Shown: positions 17,427 through 26,826, counted from the first letter of the stretch. The stretch is DNA of 64,000 nt from Candidatus Aminicenantota bacterium (GCA_003141555.1 PLMN01000011.1:1-64000), one strand, 5' to 3'. Notes: generated by a model not told the origin, from the sequence alone. Program-made: numbers and translations.

Positions 17427-18131
17427 TTACCACCAATCGGCGAAGCGGCCGCTCATGCGCCGCATCTGGAGGAGCCGCCGCAGGACGGGGAACCGCCGCA
17501 TCAGCCGCTGCAGTAAACCGCGGCCCATCATCTGGCCCTGGCCGCGCATGCCCATCCCGCGGCCCATCATCTGGCCCTGGCCGCGCCCCTGCATCCCCGG
17601 GCCGCGCATGCCCATGCCCGGCTGGCCCAAGCCTCCGGGACCCATGCCCTGGCCGCGGAAGAAATTCATCAGCCGCTGCCGCATGGCGGGCGGGGCGTTT
17701 TTCAGCTTGTCCGCCTGTTCGGGAGTCAGGATCTTCTGCAGTCCGCCCCGGCCGGCCAGCACCCGCTTGGCCCGGTCGGCGCCGAGCTTGGCGATCTGGT
17801 CGATCAGTCCGTTCATCTTGCCCTGGTCTGCCTTCTCGTCGCGGAGGAGGGGCCGCAGATCGCCGCGGAGCTTTTGCATCTGGTCGCGGAAAGACTTTTG
17901 CTCGTCCTGGCGGCTCTTCTGGACGTCATTGATCTTCTGGATCTGCTCGGGCGTCAGCTTGAGATAGTCCGCCAGCCGGGCCATCGGCCCCTGCCGGCCT
18001 TGGGCCTTGTCGCCGGGCTGGCCCTGGGGGGCGGGTTTCTGCGGTTTTGCCGGGGGCTCTTGCTGGGCAAATGCTCCCAAACCCAAGAGCAGCATCCCCG
18101 CAATGGCCAAAATGGCTGTCTTTTTCTTCAT
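17427..18131 (-). CDS. Spy/CpxP-like periplasmic LTxxQ protein with Met/Gly-rich tail
   Basis: A 234-residue exported protein: signal peptide (MKKKTAILAIAGMLLLG...AFAQ), a helical middle with LTPEQIQKINDV and ILTPEQADKL, the LTxxQ motif of Spy/CpxP chaperones and metal sensors, then a tail in which GRGQGQMMGRGMGM repeats, followed by a basic end (RLMRRFPVLRRLLQMRRM). Spy-like proteins bind unfolded envelope proteins or metals; the Met-rich tail might bind copper or iron. ATG 18131 is chosen for its AAGGAG. A TATATA lies upstream. DNA at 17521-17547 is repeated exactly at 17560-17586. Confidence 0.72.
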   Translation of the reverse strand: MKKKTAILAIAGMLLLGLGAFAQQEPPAKPQKPAPQGQPGDKAQGRQGPMARLADYLKLTPEQIQKINDVQKSRQDEQKSFRDQMQKLRGDLRPLLRDEKADQGKMNGLIDQIAKLGADRAKRVLAGRGGLQKILTPEQADKLKNAPPAMRQRLMNFFRGQGMGPGGLGQPGMGMRGPGMQGRGQGQMMGRGMGMRGQGQMMGRGLLQRLMRRFPVLRRLLQMRRMSGRFADWW

Positions 18132-18247
18132 GCTGTTTCTCCTTACGCTAAACATTCAGCATATATATAGACAGTATCGGGGGAAAATCCTTGGTGAAAA
18201 TAAGCCCTTCAGACGATCAGGTAGAGCTCTCCCGCGCCCTTATTCCT

Positions 18248-19291
18248 TCACTCTTCCCAGGATTTCAGGCCTTCCGCGGACAGGGATACCGGGATGATCC
18301 TGATCCCGTTTCCCATCCTTTCGATCCTGTCGAGCATTCGGCGCCGTCGGACGCCGTCCTCGGGCCCCAGGAGGGTCATCGACCCTCCGTCTCCGCCCGC
18401 GCCGTTGACCTTCCAGCCCGCGGCGCCCGCCTTCCGGGCGATCGAGGCCACGGCGTCCGCGTCTCCCGACACGAGCCCGGCGTGAAGAGATCGCTGGCTC
18501 TCGTTGTTCCGGATCATGGCCTCGCCGTATGAAGCCAGATCGCCGCTCTCCAAGGCCGCCGCCGCCTCGTCCGCAGTCCTGGCCAGGTCGCGAAGGACGA
18601 TCATTTGGGGGCCGCCCGTTTCGAGGCGGGCGATCACCTGTTCATGAAGGGCGCTCGACTCGTGGGGCCGGCCGAGATACACCAGGGCCAGCCGCCGATC
18701 GAGCGCGGCCCACGTCTCCCGGTCGATGCGCACGCGCCGGACCCGCGAATCAGGGTAGCTGTCCATGGCAATGAACGAGATCCCGCCGTGGGCGGCGCAG
18801 ATCTGATCCTGGATGCCGCTTTGAAGCCCCAGCTTTTCGGTCTCGACGCGGTGGGCGAGCCGGGCGATTTCGGCCCAGCCCCGCCCTCCTCCGGAGAGCC
18901 GGTCCAGCCCCCCCAGAAGGGCGACCGAGACCGCGGCGGACGTCCCCGTGGAAATGCCGGCCGGCACGGGCGAAAACAGACGGATTTCGAGGAGGACGTC
19001 GGCGGGGATGGGCACGCTCGCAATCGTGAGCTGGAGGAGAGGATGGGGCTCGCGGCGCGGGGCGTCGGGGTCCATGTCGAAGGTCTCATTGTAGTTCTCG
19101 GCCCGGACCCGGACCCTCTTTTTCCGCCGGTCCGGGTTGTCGAAGACGAGGATCCGGACTTCCACGGCGGGCGCGACCGCGATGTTCAGGACGCGGCCGC
19201 GGCCGGCGAACCAGGTGTCCGTCCACCCCCCAATATCGTTCACCCGGATGGGGGCCCGGGCATGGACGGTCTTGAGGAGGGTTCCGTCCAT
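18248..19291 (-). CDS. GHMP-family sugar kinase
   Basis: A 347-residue kinase of the galactokinase/heptose-kinase superfamily. Motif 1 is ARAPIRVNDIGGWTDTWFAG, closest in pattern to fucokinase and D-glycero-D-manno-heptose-7-phosphate kinase types; motif 2, which binds ATP phosphates, is PVPAGISTGTSAAVS; motif 3 is VNGAGGDGGSMTLL. It is last in an operon after a ribose-type ABC importer, so it probably phosphorylates the imported sugar. ATG 19291 has GAAGGA at good spacing; a GTG at 19303 overlapping the permease stop is the alternative. The substrate is not determined by sequence. Confidence 0.8.
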   Translation of the reverse strand: MDGTLLKTVHARAPIRVNDIGGWTDTWFAGRGRVLNIAVAPAVEVRILVFDNPDRRKKRVRVRAENYNETFDMDPDAPRREPHPLLQLTIASVPIPADVLLEIRLFSPVPAGISTGTSAAVSVALLGGLDRLSGGGRGWAEIARLAHRVETEKLGLQSGIQDQICAAHGGISFIAMDSYPDSRVRRVRIDRETWAALDRRLALVYLGRPHESSALHEQVIARLETGGPQMIVLRDLARTADEAAAALESGDLASYGEAMIRNNESQRSLHAGLVSGDADAVASIARKAGAAGWKVNGAGGDGGSMTLLGPEDGVRRRRMLDRIERMGNGIRIIPVSLSAEGLKSWEE

Positions 19292-19299
19292 CGCGTCCT

Positions 19300-20274
19300 T
19301 CACGCGGTCCGGCGGTGACGGACCTGGTCCAGGGCTACGGCCGCGACGATGATGACCCCGATGATGATTTCCTGGATGTAATTGGGCCAGCCCATCATCG
19401 TGCAGCCGTTCCGGAGGAAGGCCATGATGAAGACGCCGATCATCGAGCCCATTATGCTCCCCTCGCCGCCGCTCAGGCTGCCGCCGCCGATGACAACCGC
19501 GGCGATGATGTCGAGCTCGAGCCCGACGGCGACCGTCGGGTCGCCGACCGTCAGCCGGGAGAACTCCATCACCCCGGCCAGGCCGAGGAACAGGCCGGAC
19601 ACGGTGTAGAACAGGATTTTCGTCCGGACCGTCCGGACCCCGCACAGGCGGGCCGCCGCCTCGTTCGAACCGATGGCGAAGATGTGGCGGCCGAAGACGG
19701 TATAGCGCAGGACGACGGCCATGACCACCGCAAAGACGATCATGAGCCACACGCCCGGCGCCAGCACGAGCCAGGGCGGGTGGGGCGACTTGGACATGAG
19801 CTCGTTGATCCAGGTCAGCGGGGCGTCGATCTTCTGGTTGCGGGCGATCCACTTGGCTGCGCCCCGGGCGATGCCCATCATGCCCATGGTGATAATAAAG
19901 GGCACGAGCTTGAGGCGGGTGATCAGGGTGCCGTTCACGAGCCCGATCAGGCCGCCGGTCAGGATGCCGAGGACCAGGCCGAGGAGGGGCGGCAGGCCGG
20001 CGTTGATCGCGTAGGCCGCGATGACGCTCGACAGGGCGATGTTCGAGGCGGCGGAGAGGTCGATGCCGCCGCCGATGATGACGAGGGTCATGCCCAGGGC
20101 GCCGAGGGCCACGATCACGGACTGGGTGGCCACGCTCTTGAGATTGGCCGCCCGCAGAAAGCGCGACTGGACGTCGGGCATTGCCGAGAAGAGGGCGATG
20201 ACCAGGATGAGGCCCATGAAAGGGGCTACCAGGTTCAGGACGGTCTGGATCTTGATCTTGGGTCGGAGGGTCAT
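19300..20274 (-). CDS. ABC sugar importer, permease subunit (RbsC-like)
   Basis: A 324-residue membrane protein with about ten helices and the BPD_transp_2 signatures ALGMTLVIIGGGIDLS and GRHIFAIGSNEAAARLCGV (EAA-like loop contacting the ATPase). It belongs to the ribose/xylose/galactose type. It sits between the ATPase and the GHMP kinase. An in-frame GTG at 20283 that overlaps the ATPase stop is an alternative start. Confidence 0.88.
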   Translation of the reverse strand: MTLRPKIKIQTVLNLVAPFMGLILVIALFSAMPDVQSRFLRAANLKSVATQSVIVALGALGMTLVIIGGGIDLSAASNIALSSVIAAYAINAGLPPLLGLVLGILTGGLIGLVNGTLITRLKLVPFIITMGMMGIARGAAKWIARNQKIDAPLTWINELMSKSPHPPWLVLAPGVWLMIVFAVVMAVVLRYTVFGRHIFAIGSNEAAARLCGVRTVRTKILFYTVSGLFLGLAGVMEFSRLTVGDPTVAVGLELDIIAAVVIGGGSLSGGEGSIMGSMIGVFIMAFLRNGCTMMGWPNYIQEIIIGVIIVAAVALDQVRHRRTA

Positions 20275-20279
20275 GGGAT

Positions 20280-21821
20280 TCACGCTTTTCCGGTCATCGA
20301 GGCCGCCATCAGGCTTTCGTCGGTCCATTCCGCGGCGGGCCGGTCGGCGACGATCCGGCCCCGGTGGAACACGACGATCCGGTCGCAGACGCCGAGCAGC
20401 TCGGGGAAATAGGAGCTGACGAACAGCAGGCCCTTGCCCTCCGCGGCGGCCCGGCCCATCCAGTCGTAGATCTGGGCCTTGCTCATGACGTCGATGCCCC
20501 GCGTGGGCTCGTCGAGAAGGAGGACGTCGGCGTCCTGGTGGAGGAGGCGGGCGAGGGCCACCTTCTGCTGGTTGCCGCCCGAGAGCCCGGCCACGGGCAG
20601 TTGCGGGCCCCCCGCCTTGATGTTCAGCGCGGCGATCCAGCCGGCGGCGGCCGCGGCCCTCTTTTTCAGGCTGAGGAAGCCGCGGCGGCGGTACGGCCCG
20701 AGCCGGCTGAGGGTGACGTTGTCCGTGATCGACCGGGAGAGGGCCAGACCTTCGCCCTGCCGGTCCTCGCTCAACAGGCCGAACCCGCGGGCGATCATCC
20801 GCCACGGCCGGCCCGGGCCCGCCGCGCGCCCCTCGAGCTCGACGCCGCCGGACGCGGTCGCGTCCAGGCCGAACACGGTCCGGAGCGTCTCGGTCCGGCC
20901 CGCGCCGATCAGGCCGGCAAGCCCGACGATCTCGCCCCGGCGCATCTCGAGGCTCACCGCGCCGCCCATCCGGACGCCCTTCAGCGCCTTCAAGGCGAGG
21001 AGGCGATCGCCTTGCTCCCGCGGGACGCGGGGGAAGAAGTCGGACATCTTCGACCCGACCATAAGGCGGATGATCTCCTCAAACGACGCGTCCGCCATCC
21101 GGCCGGCGCCCACGTTCCGGCCGTCGCGGAGGACGGTGTAGACGTCGGCGACCTCCCGCACCTCCTCCAGGAAATGGCTGATGTATATGACGCTCACCCC
21201 TTCGGCCCGGAGCTTGCGGATGACCTGGAACAGCCGCTCGGTGTCCTCGCGGGCGAGACTGCTTGTCGGCTCGTCCATGACCAGGATCGACGAGCGGTCC
21301 ATGATGGCCCGCGAGATCTCGACGATCTGCCGCGTCCCGACGCTCAGCCGCCCGGTGGGGACGTCGAGCGGGATCTCGGAATGGCCGAGGAAGGCGAGCG
21401 TCTCCCGGATTTTTTCACGGACCCCACGCCTTTTCAGGAATCCGCCGACACTCGCCTCACGGCCGAGAACTACGTTCTCCTCGACGGTGAGATGGGGGGC
21501 GAGGTTCAGCTCCTGGTAGATCATCGAGATGCCGGAGAGGCGGCCGGCGAGCGGGCCCGGCGGGTGGAACGGCCGGCCGGCGAGCCGCATGACGCCCCGG
21601 TCGGGCCGGACCGCGCCGCTGATGATCTTGACCAGGGTGCTTTTCCCCGCTCCGTTCTCGCCAAGGAGGGCGTGGATCTCGCCCCGTCCGAGGGTGAAAT
21701 CGACGTCGTCGAGGGCCACCGTCGCGCCGAACTGCTTGCGGATGCTCCGCATTTCAAGGGCGGAGCCGTCCTCCACGCCCCGGAGGCGCGGGACGGGAGC
21801 GGCGTCCGGGTTGGCGGTCAT
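20280..21821 (-). CDS. ABC sugar importer, double ATPase subunit (RbsA-like)
   Basis: A 513-residue tandem ATPase. The first domain has Walker A GENGAGKS, signature LSVGTRQIVEI and Walker B ILVMDEP. The second has a degenerate Walker A (GLIGAGRTE), as is normal for RbsA, signature LSGGNQQKVALARLL and Walker B VLLLDEPTRGID. It overlaps the binding-protein gene by 4 bp (ATGA). Confidence 0.92.
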   Translation of the reverse strand: MTANPDAAPVPRLRGVEDGSALEMRSIRKQFGATVALDDVDFTLGRGEIHALLGENGAGKSTLVKIISGAVRPDRGVMRLAGRPFHPPGPLAGRLSGISMIYQELNLAPHLTVEENVVLGREASVGGFLKRRGVREKIRETLAFLGHSEIPLDVPTGRLSVGTRQIVEISRAIMDRSSILVMDEPTSSLAREDTERLFQVIRKLRAEGVSVIYISHFLEEVREVADVYTVLRDGRNVGAGRMADASFEEIIRLMVGSKMSDFFPRVPREQGDRLLALKALKGVRMGGAVSLEMRRGEIVGLAGLIGAGRTETLRTVFGLDATASGGVELEGRAAGPGRPWRMIARGFGLLSEDRQGEGLALSRSITDNVTLSRLGPYRRRGFLSLKKRAAAAAGWIAALNIKAGGPQLPVAGLSGGNQQKVALARLLHQDADVLLLDEPTRGIDVMSKAQIYDWMGRAAAEGKGLLFVSSYFPELLGVCDRIVVFHRGRIVADRPAAEWTDESLMAASMTGKA

Positions 21822-22855
21822 TTCTCCAGGATCGAGAGGTCCGGCGAGAGGAGGGCCTTGATCTCGGGCGTGTCCATGTTTTCCAGGGTGGCGAGGGTCA
21901 CGCCCGTGTCGATGCGCTCGGGGATTTTTTCCCCGCGGATCGCCTTGACGATCTGAAGGACGCCGAGGTAGCCCATCTTCACCGGGTTCTGGAGGACGAT
22001 CCCGTGGAGATGCCCGTCGCGCAGGGCCTGGACGAGCTTGGGCGAGCTGTCGAAGCCGACGAACTTGACCTTGCCCGCGAGGCGCGCCTCCTGGAGGGCC
22101 CGGAGAGTCCCGAAGGTGCTCGATTCGTTCGGACAGAAGACGCCGTCCACGTCGGGGAACCGGCCGAGCAGGTTCTCGGCCAGCTGGTAGGCCGTCTCCG
22201 TGGTCGCCCCGGCGTACTGGTCCTGGATAAGGACTTTGATCGCCGGGAATTCCTTCGTGAGGGTTTCGAGGAACCCGTTTTCCCGGTCGGTGGTCGAAGC
22301 CGAACCCGCCTGGTAGCGGATGCGGAAGATGCGGCCCTTTCCCTGAAGAAGCTCTCCCATCCGGCGGGCGGCGAGGATGCCGCCTTGATAGTTGTCCGTG
22401 GCCACGAAGCTGAGATAGTCCTTGCCCTGGAGGCCCGAGTCCATGATCACGACCGGGATCTTCTCCCGCCCCGCATCCTGGACGGGCCGGACGAGGGCCC
22501 GGTCGTCGAGCGGGGCGAGGACGATACCGTCGACCCCGCGGCTGATGACGTCCTCGACGACCGTAATCTGCTGCGCCCGGTCGTCTTCCTTCTGCGGGCC
22601 TTTCCAGAGGACGTCCACGCCCATCTCCCGGCCGGCCTGGACGGCGCCGGCATGGATCGATTTCCAGAACTCATGCGTGGTGCCCTTGGGGATGACCGCG
22701 ATCGTCAGCGTCTTGGGCGCCGCCCCGGCCGCGTTTGTCGTCGTACCGGCAGCGGCGGCCCCCGCCGGGACGGGGGCGTCGGCCTTGGGGCCTCCGCAGG
22801 CTGCAGCGAGGAGTGCGGCCGCGGCGAGAATGCGGAACTTGACCTGAAAATTCAT
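21818..22855 (-). CDS. ABC sugar-binding lipoprotein (RbsB-like)
   Basis: A 345-residue periplasmic binding protein with lipobox LLAAAC20. It has the type I fold pattern of ribose/galactose binders: TIAVIPKGTTHEFWKSIHAG at the start, DGIVLAPLD in the hinge region and FCPNESSTFGTLRAL later. It heads the importer-kinase operon. No Shine-Dalgarno is present and a strong promoter ends 6 nt before the ATG, so the mRNA is predicted to be leaderless. Confidence 0.88.
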   Translation of the reverse strand: MNFQVKFRILAAAALLAAACGGPKADAPVPAGAAAAGTTTNAAGAAPKTLTIAVIPKGTTHEFWKSIHAGAVQAGREMGVDVLWKGPQKEDDRAQQITVVEDVISRGVDGIVLAPLDDRALVRPVQDAGREKIPVVIMDSGLQGKDYLSFVATDNYQGGILAARRMGELLQGKGRIFRIRYQAGSASTTDRENGFLETLTKEFPAIKVLIQDQYAGATTETAYQLAENLLGRFPDVDGVFCPNESSTFGTLRALQEARLAGKVKFVGFDSSPKLVQALRDGHLHGIVLQNPVKMGYLGVLQIVKAIRGEKIPERIDTGVTLATLENMDTPEIKALLSPDLSILEK

Positions 22856-22861
22856 GAAGGG

Positions 22862-22890
22862 AGTATATCCCGAAGGATTTCCGGAGTCAA
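22862..22890 (-). promoter_or_regulatory. Leaderless-type promoter of the sugar ABC operon
   Basis: On the minus strand TTGACT (22885-22890), a 17 nt spacer and TATACT (22862-22867). The -10 box ends 6 nt before ATG 22855, putting the expected start site on the A of the ATG. Confidence 0.75.
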
Positions 22891-22924
22891 AAAGCCGAGG
22901 ACGGCAGGCGCCGGCACGCGCCGC

Positions 22925-25492
22925 TCAGTCGGCCAGGGCCGCGGAAACCAGGCGGACGACTTCCGCCGCGTCGGCCGCGGCCTTGAGGCCGTCGCGAAAC
23001 TCGTCGTGGACGAGGCGCCGCGACAGCCGGGCGAGGTATTTGAGGCTTCCCTGCTCCGCCGGCGCTGCGTGCTGCTCCGCCGGGGCGTCGCCCTTCGATT
23101 TCTCGATCGCCGGGATGGCCAGCATCAGGGCCAGTTCCACGGGCCGGCCGTCGGCCGAGTCCCAAGCCACGGGATTTTCAAAGCGCAGCACGCCGACGCT
23201 CGCCGCCCGGACGGCCGGCGATAGGCAATGGGGAATGGCCATGCCGAAGCCGATGCCGGTCGAGAACGTGTCTTCCCGCCGCCAGAGGGCGGCTTCGACC
23301 TCGGCCCGATCCGCAGCCCGGTCCGCGCCCTCCAGGAGGGCCGCCAGCTCTTGCAGGGCCTCGAACTTCGTCCGGCTCGTCGACCGCAGGTTGACGAGGG
23401 CGGGGACGATGAGCCCATCCTTCGACGGGCCGGCCGCCGAGAAGCCGTCGAGCGCCTCCTCGACTTCGCGGACGAGACCGGAGGTGAGGACGCCGCGGAC
23501 GAGCTCCCGGCAGGCTTCGCCGTCGAGCGTCCGGAGGCGGGCTTTGATATCGGGGACGGCGGACGGGGTCATGCTGAGCTCGTCGAAACCCAGGCCGACG
23601 AGGACGGGGAGAAGCCGCGACTCGGCGGCGATCTCGCCGCACAGGCCGACCCATCGGCCCCGCTCGTGCGCCCCGTCCACGACCGACCGCAGGAGCCGAA
23701 GGAAGGCCGGATGCAGGGGCCGGTTCAAGCCGCGGACGGCGGGGTTGCCCCGGTCGGCGGCGAACGTGTACTGCAGCAGGTCGTTCGAGCCCACGCTGAA
23801 GAAATCCGCGTAGTCGGCAAGGCGGTCGACGATGAGCGCGGCCGAGGGGACCTCGACCATCATCCCGAATTCGACGTCGGGCCGGTGCGGTATGCCGGCC
23901 GCGGCGAGCCCCGCCCGGGCCTTCTCCAAAAGCCCGCGGGCCGCGACGAGCTCCTCGGCCGTGGCGACCATGGGAACCATGATCTTCAGCGGGCCAGATG
24001 CGGCCGCGCGGAGGAGCGCCCGCATCTGGACGAGGATGAGATCGGCAAACCGCTCATAAAGCCGGATCCCGCGGAATCCGAGGAAGGGATTGCTCTCTGC
24101 GGGAAGGGGCAGGAACGGGAGCGGCTTGTCGCCCCCGATATCGAAGGTCCGGACGATGACCGGCTTCCCGCCCGACTCGGTCGCCAAGCGCGTGTACAGC
24201 GCGGTCTGCTCCTCCTCGTCCGGCGCCGAGCGTCGCCCGAGGAGAAGGAGCTCGGTCCGGAAGAGACCGACCCCCTCGGCTCCTTCGGCCAAGGCGCCCG
24301 CGAGATCCTGGGGGTCCCCGATGTTGGCCGCGATCTCGACCCTCCGGCCGTCGGCCGTCCGTCCGGGGAGGACGGCCCTGGCCCGCCGGAGACCGGCCCG
24401 CTTCTCCTCCGCGGCCGCCTCGCGCTCGTAATAGCGGGCGACCGCGGCCGAGGGAGCGGGGACGGCCAGCCCCCGGCCGCCGTCGAGGAGGACGGCTTCG
24501 CCCGGGCGAAGCCGGGTGAGGATGCCGGGGCAGCCGGCCATCGCCGGGATGCCGCGGGTCCGGCAGAGAATCAGGGTGTGGGACGTGACGCCCGCCTTTT
24601 CGAGGATCAAGCCCCGGAGAAGGGTCTTGTCCATGAGGATAAACTGCGAGGGAGACAGGTCTTCGGCGGCGAGGATAACGGGTTCGGAGAGGACGATCTC
24701 CGGCTCGGAAGCCGGCGCGGCCGGGCCCGCGATCCGCGCGGCAAGCCGGCGCGAAATATCCCGGACATCGGCCATCCGCTCCTGCAGATACGGGCTGGGG
24801 CTTGCGCTCAGCATCTCGGAGAAATGGCGGCCGGCCAGAAGCGCGGCCGCGGCCGCGCCCCGCGTTCCGGAGGCGATGATCTCCTCCACCTTGGCCGTGA
24901 ACGCCCGGTCGCGGAGGATGGCCAGATGGGCGGCGAGCACGGCCCGCTCCGTCCGCTCCCGGCTTTGCTCGCGGCGCCCGAGGATCCCGGCGGCCAAGTC
25001 GTTCGCCGCGGCCCGGAAGGCGGCGGTCTCGACCTCGGGCGACCGGACGGGGCCGGATCGATCTTCGGCTTCTCCCGGCCCGGGATCATGGATGAACGCC
25101 GCGCCCCGGGCGATGCCGGGCCCGGCCGGCACGCCGCGGAAGAACACGGCTTTCTCCGCGAGCAGGATGCGGGGGATATCGGACGCGGCGGCGGGCGCGG
25201 CCTCCTCGGCCGCGGACTCGAGGCGCGGAAGGGTTTCGAGGATCAGGCCGCGGAGTTCCCGGCCGGCTTCGGCGCCTTCGGGCCCCGCGATCCGCACTCG
25301 GCACGGGTCGCGAAACCGGGTGTCGGTGGCGACGAGCGACAGCACGCTCTTGGCGTCGGCGGCCAGCCCGTTCCGGAGATTCTCCCAGACGACGTCGCCG
25401 GCGAAGGATTCGGCTTTTTCTTGAATCACCCCGGCCGGGCGGGCGTGAAGCCCCAACGGCAGGGGGAAGGCGAATTCGAATTCAAAGGCCAA
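22925..25492 (-). CDS. Fused PTS phosphotransferase HPr-EI-EIIA (fructose type)
   Basis: An 855-residue protein holding the complete soluble phosphorelay. Residues 1-90 are HPr with phosphohistidine H16 (PLGLHARPAG). About 110-680 are enzyme I: swivelling-domain H305 in GVTSHTLILCRTRGIPAM, then the PEP-binding barrel (GLFRTELLLLGR, FSVGSNDLLQYTFAADRGN, GLCGEIAAE). About 700-855 are EIIA of the fructose/mannitol family with H755 in GMAIPHC. Phosphate should pass from PEP to H305, H16 and H755, then to the EIIB encoded 11 bp upstream with overlap. The order differs from E. coli FruB (EIIA first). Confidence 0.9.
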   Translation of the reverse strand: MAFEFEFAFPLPLGLHARPAGVIQEKAESFAGDVVWENLRNGLAADAKSVLSLVATDTRFRDPCRVRIAGPEGAEAGRELRGLILETLPRLESAAEEAAPAAASDIPRILLAEKAVFFRGVPAGPGIARGAAFIHDPGPGEAEDRSGPVRSPEVETAAFRAAANDLAAGILGRREQSRERTERAVLAAHLAILRDRAFTAKVEEIIASGTRGAAAAALLAGRHFSEMLSASPSPYLQERMADVRDISRRLAARIAGPAAPASEPEIVLSEPVILAAEDLSPSQFILMDKTLLRGLILEKAGVTSHTLILCRTRGIPAMAGCPGILTRLRPGEAVLLDGGRGLAVPAPSAAVARYYEREAAAEEKRAGLRRARAVLPGRTADGRRVEIAANIGDPQDLAGALAEGAEGVGLFRTELLLLGRRSAPDEEEQTALYTRLATESGGKPVIVRTFDIGGDKPLPFLPLPAESNPFLGFRGIRLYERFADLILVQMRALLRAAASGPLKIMVPMVATAEELVAARGLLEKARAGLAAAGIPHRPDVEFGMMVEVPSAALIVDRLADYADFFSVGSNDLLQYTFAADRGNPAVRGLNRPLHPAFLRLLRSVVDGAHERGRWVGLCGEIAAESRLLPVLVGLGFDELSMTPSAVPDIKARLRTLDGEACRELVRGVLTSGLVREVEEALDGFSAAGPSKDGLIVPALVNLRSTSRTKFEALQELAALLEGADRAADRAEVEAALWRREDTFSTGIGFGMAIPHCLSPAVRAASVGVLRFENPVAWDSADGRPVELALMLAIPAIEKSKGDAPAEQHAAPAEQGSLKYLARLSRRLVHDEFRDGLKAAADAAEVVRLVSAALAD

Positions 25493-25793
25493 GTTCGTCC
25501 TTGATCCGGACGAAGAGCGCTTCCGGGCTCTTGATCGCCTCCTGGGGCGAGATCTCGTAGATCTTCTTCCCGTCGAAGCGCTCGCGCTTCAAAACGGGGA
25601 TGCCGACCGCCAGGACGACGGCGGCCGCGTCCCGGACATCGGCCGCCGAGAGCTCGTTCTCGATGCCCATGGCCCCCTGGGTCTCGACCTTGATCTTGAT
25701 CCCGAGCTTGCGCCCGGTCCGTTCGAGCTGTTCGGCCGCCATGTACGTATGGGCGATGCCGGTGGGACAGGCGGTGACGGCAACGAGGGTCAT
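25482..25793 (-). CDS. PTS fructose-type EIIB
   Basis: A 103-residue cytosolic EIIB with the phosphocysteine C9 in TACPTGIAHTYMAAEQLE, the standard fructose-family motif. It transfers phosphate from the EIIA part of the fused protein to the sugar bound in EIIC. It lies 10 nt downstream of EIIC and overlaps the fusion gene. Confidence 0.92.
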   Translation of the reverse strand: MTLVAVTACPTGIAHTYMAAEQLERTGRKLGIKIKVETQGAMGIENELSAADVRDAAAVVLAVGIPVLKRERFDGKKIYEISPQEAIKSPEALFVRIKDELGL

Positions 25794-25803
25794 GGGAATC
25801 TCC

Positions 25804-26826
25804 TTATTCCGAGGGCGCGCGGACCGCGCGGCGCTTGAGGAGCGACATGAGGCCGGCCACGGTGAACGCGCCGGCCAGGATGGCGACGACGAACATCAGG
25901 CGATGGTCCACGACCGGAAGGACGATGGGCCCTCCGTGGGGCGCATGGTCCCCCACCTTGCCCAGCATCGCCACGACCGCCCCGACGCTCGACCCGGCCA
26001 TGATCACCGGGATGACCCGCAGGGGATCCGCGGCGGCGAAGGGGATCGCCCCCTCGGTGATGCCGATGGCGCCCATGGCCAGCGCGGCCAATCCCGCTTC
26101 CTTCTCCTGGTCGGTCCAGAGCTTCCGGTTGAGCAGGGTCGCCAGCCCGAGGCCGAGGGGCGGGATGCAGATGGCGGCGGCGCAGGCGCCCATGACCGTA
26201 TAGCTCCCCTGCTGGATCATGGCCGCGCCGAAGAAGAAGGCCACCTTGTTGACCGGGCCGCCCATGTCGAAGGCGATCATGGACCCGAGGATGACGCCCA
26301 GGAGGGCCTGGCTGCCGGAGTTCATCAGCACGAGCCAGTGCTGGATGGCCGTCATCGTGTCCCGAATGGGAGCGCCGACGATCTTGTACATGACGAACCC
26401 GACCACGAGCGAGGACAGGACGGGGATGACCAGGATGGGCATGATCGGCCGCAGCGCACGCGGGGGCTTGAGCTTCTTGATCGCGGCCACGAGGAAGCCG
26501 GCCAGAAGGCCGGAAATGAGCCCGCCCAGGAAGCCCGCCCCAACCTGACCGGCGATGTAGCCGCCGACGAAGCCCGGCGTGAGGCCCGGCCGGTCGGCGA
26601 TCCCGAAGGCGATGTAGCCGGACAGGACGGGGATCAGGAAGGAGAAGGCGGCCGCGCCGATGTCGTTGATCAGCTTGAGGAACGGCGCGTGGGAGAAATC
26701 GGGCCCCTGGGAGGTCATCGGGGCGAAGGCGATCGAAACGGCGATCAGAATGCCGCCGCTCGCCACGAAGGGGATGGCATAGGATACGCCGGAGAGGAGG
26801 TATTGCTTGAAGCGTCGGGCGTTCAT
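25804..26826 (-). CDS. PTS fructose-type EIIC permease
   Basis: A 340-residue membrane protein with about nine hydrophobic segments and motifs of the fructose EIIC family (SYAIPFVASGGILIA, GFVGGYIAGQVGAGFLGGL, ITEGAIPFAAADP). It is the first gene of the PTS operon; GGAG lies 9 nt before its ATG. No phosphofructokinase gene accompanies it, so the sugar is inferred only as fructose or a related hexose. Confidence 0.88.
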   Translation of the reverse strand: MNARRFKQYLLSGVSYAIPFVASGGILIAVSIAFAPMTSQGPDFSHAPFLKLINDIGAAAFSFLIPVLSGYIAFGIADRPGLTPGFVGGYIAGQVGAGFLGGLISGLLAGFLVAAIKKLKPPRALRPIMPILVIPVLSSLVVGFVMYKIVGAPIRDTMTAIQHWLVLMNSGSQALLGVILGSMIAFDMGGPVNKVAFFFGAAMIQQGSYTVMGACAAAICIPPLGLGLATLLNRKLWTDQEKEAGLAALAMGAIGITEGAIPFAAADPLRVIPVIMAGSSVGAVVAMLGKVGDHAPHGGPIVLPVVDHRLMFVVAILAGAFTVAGLMSLLKRRAVRAPSE

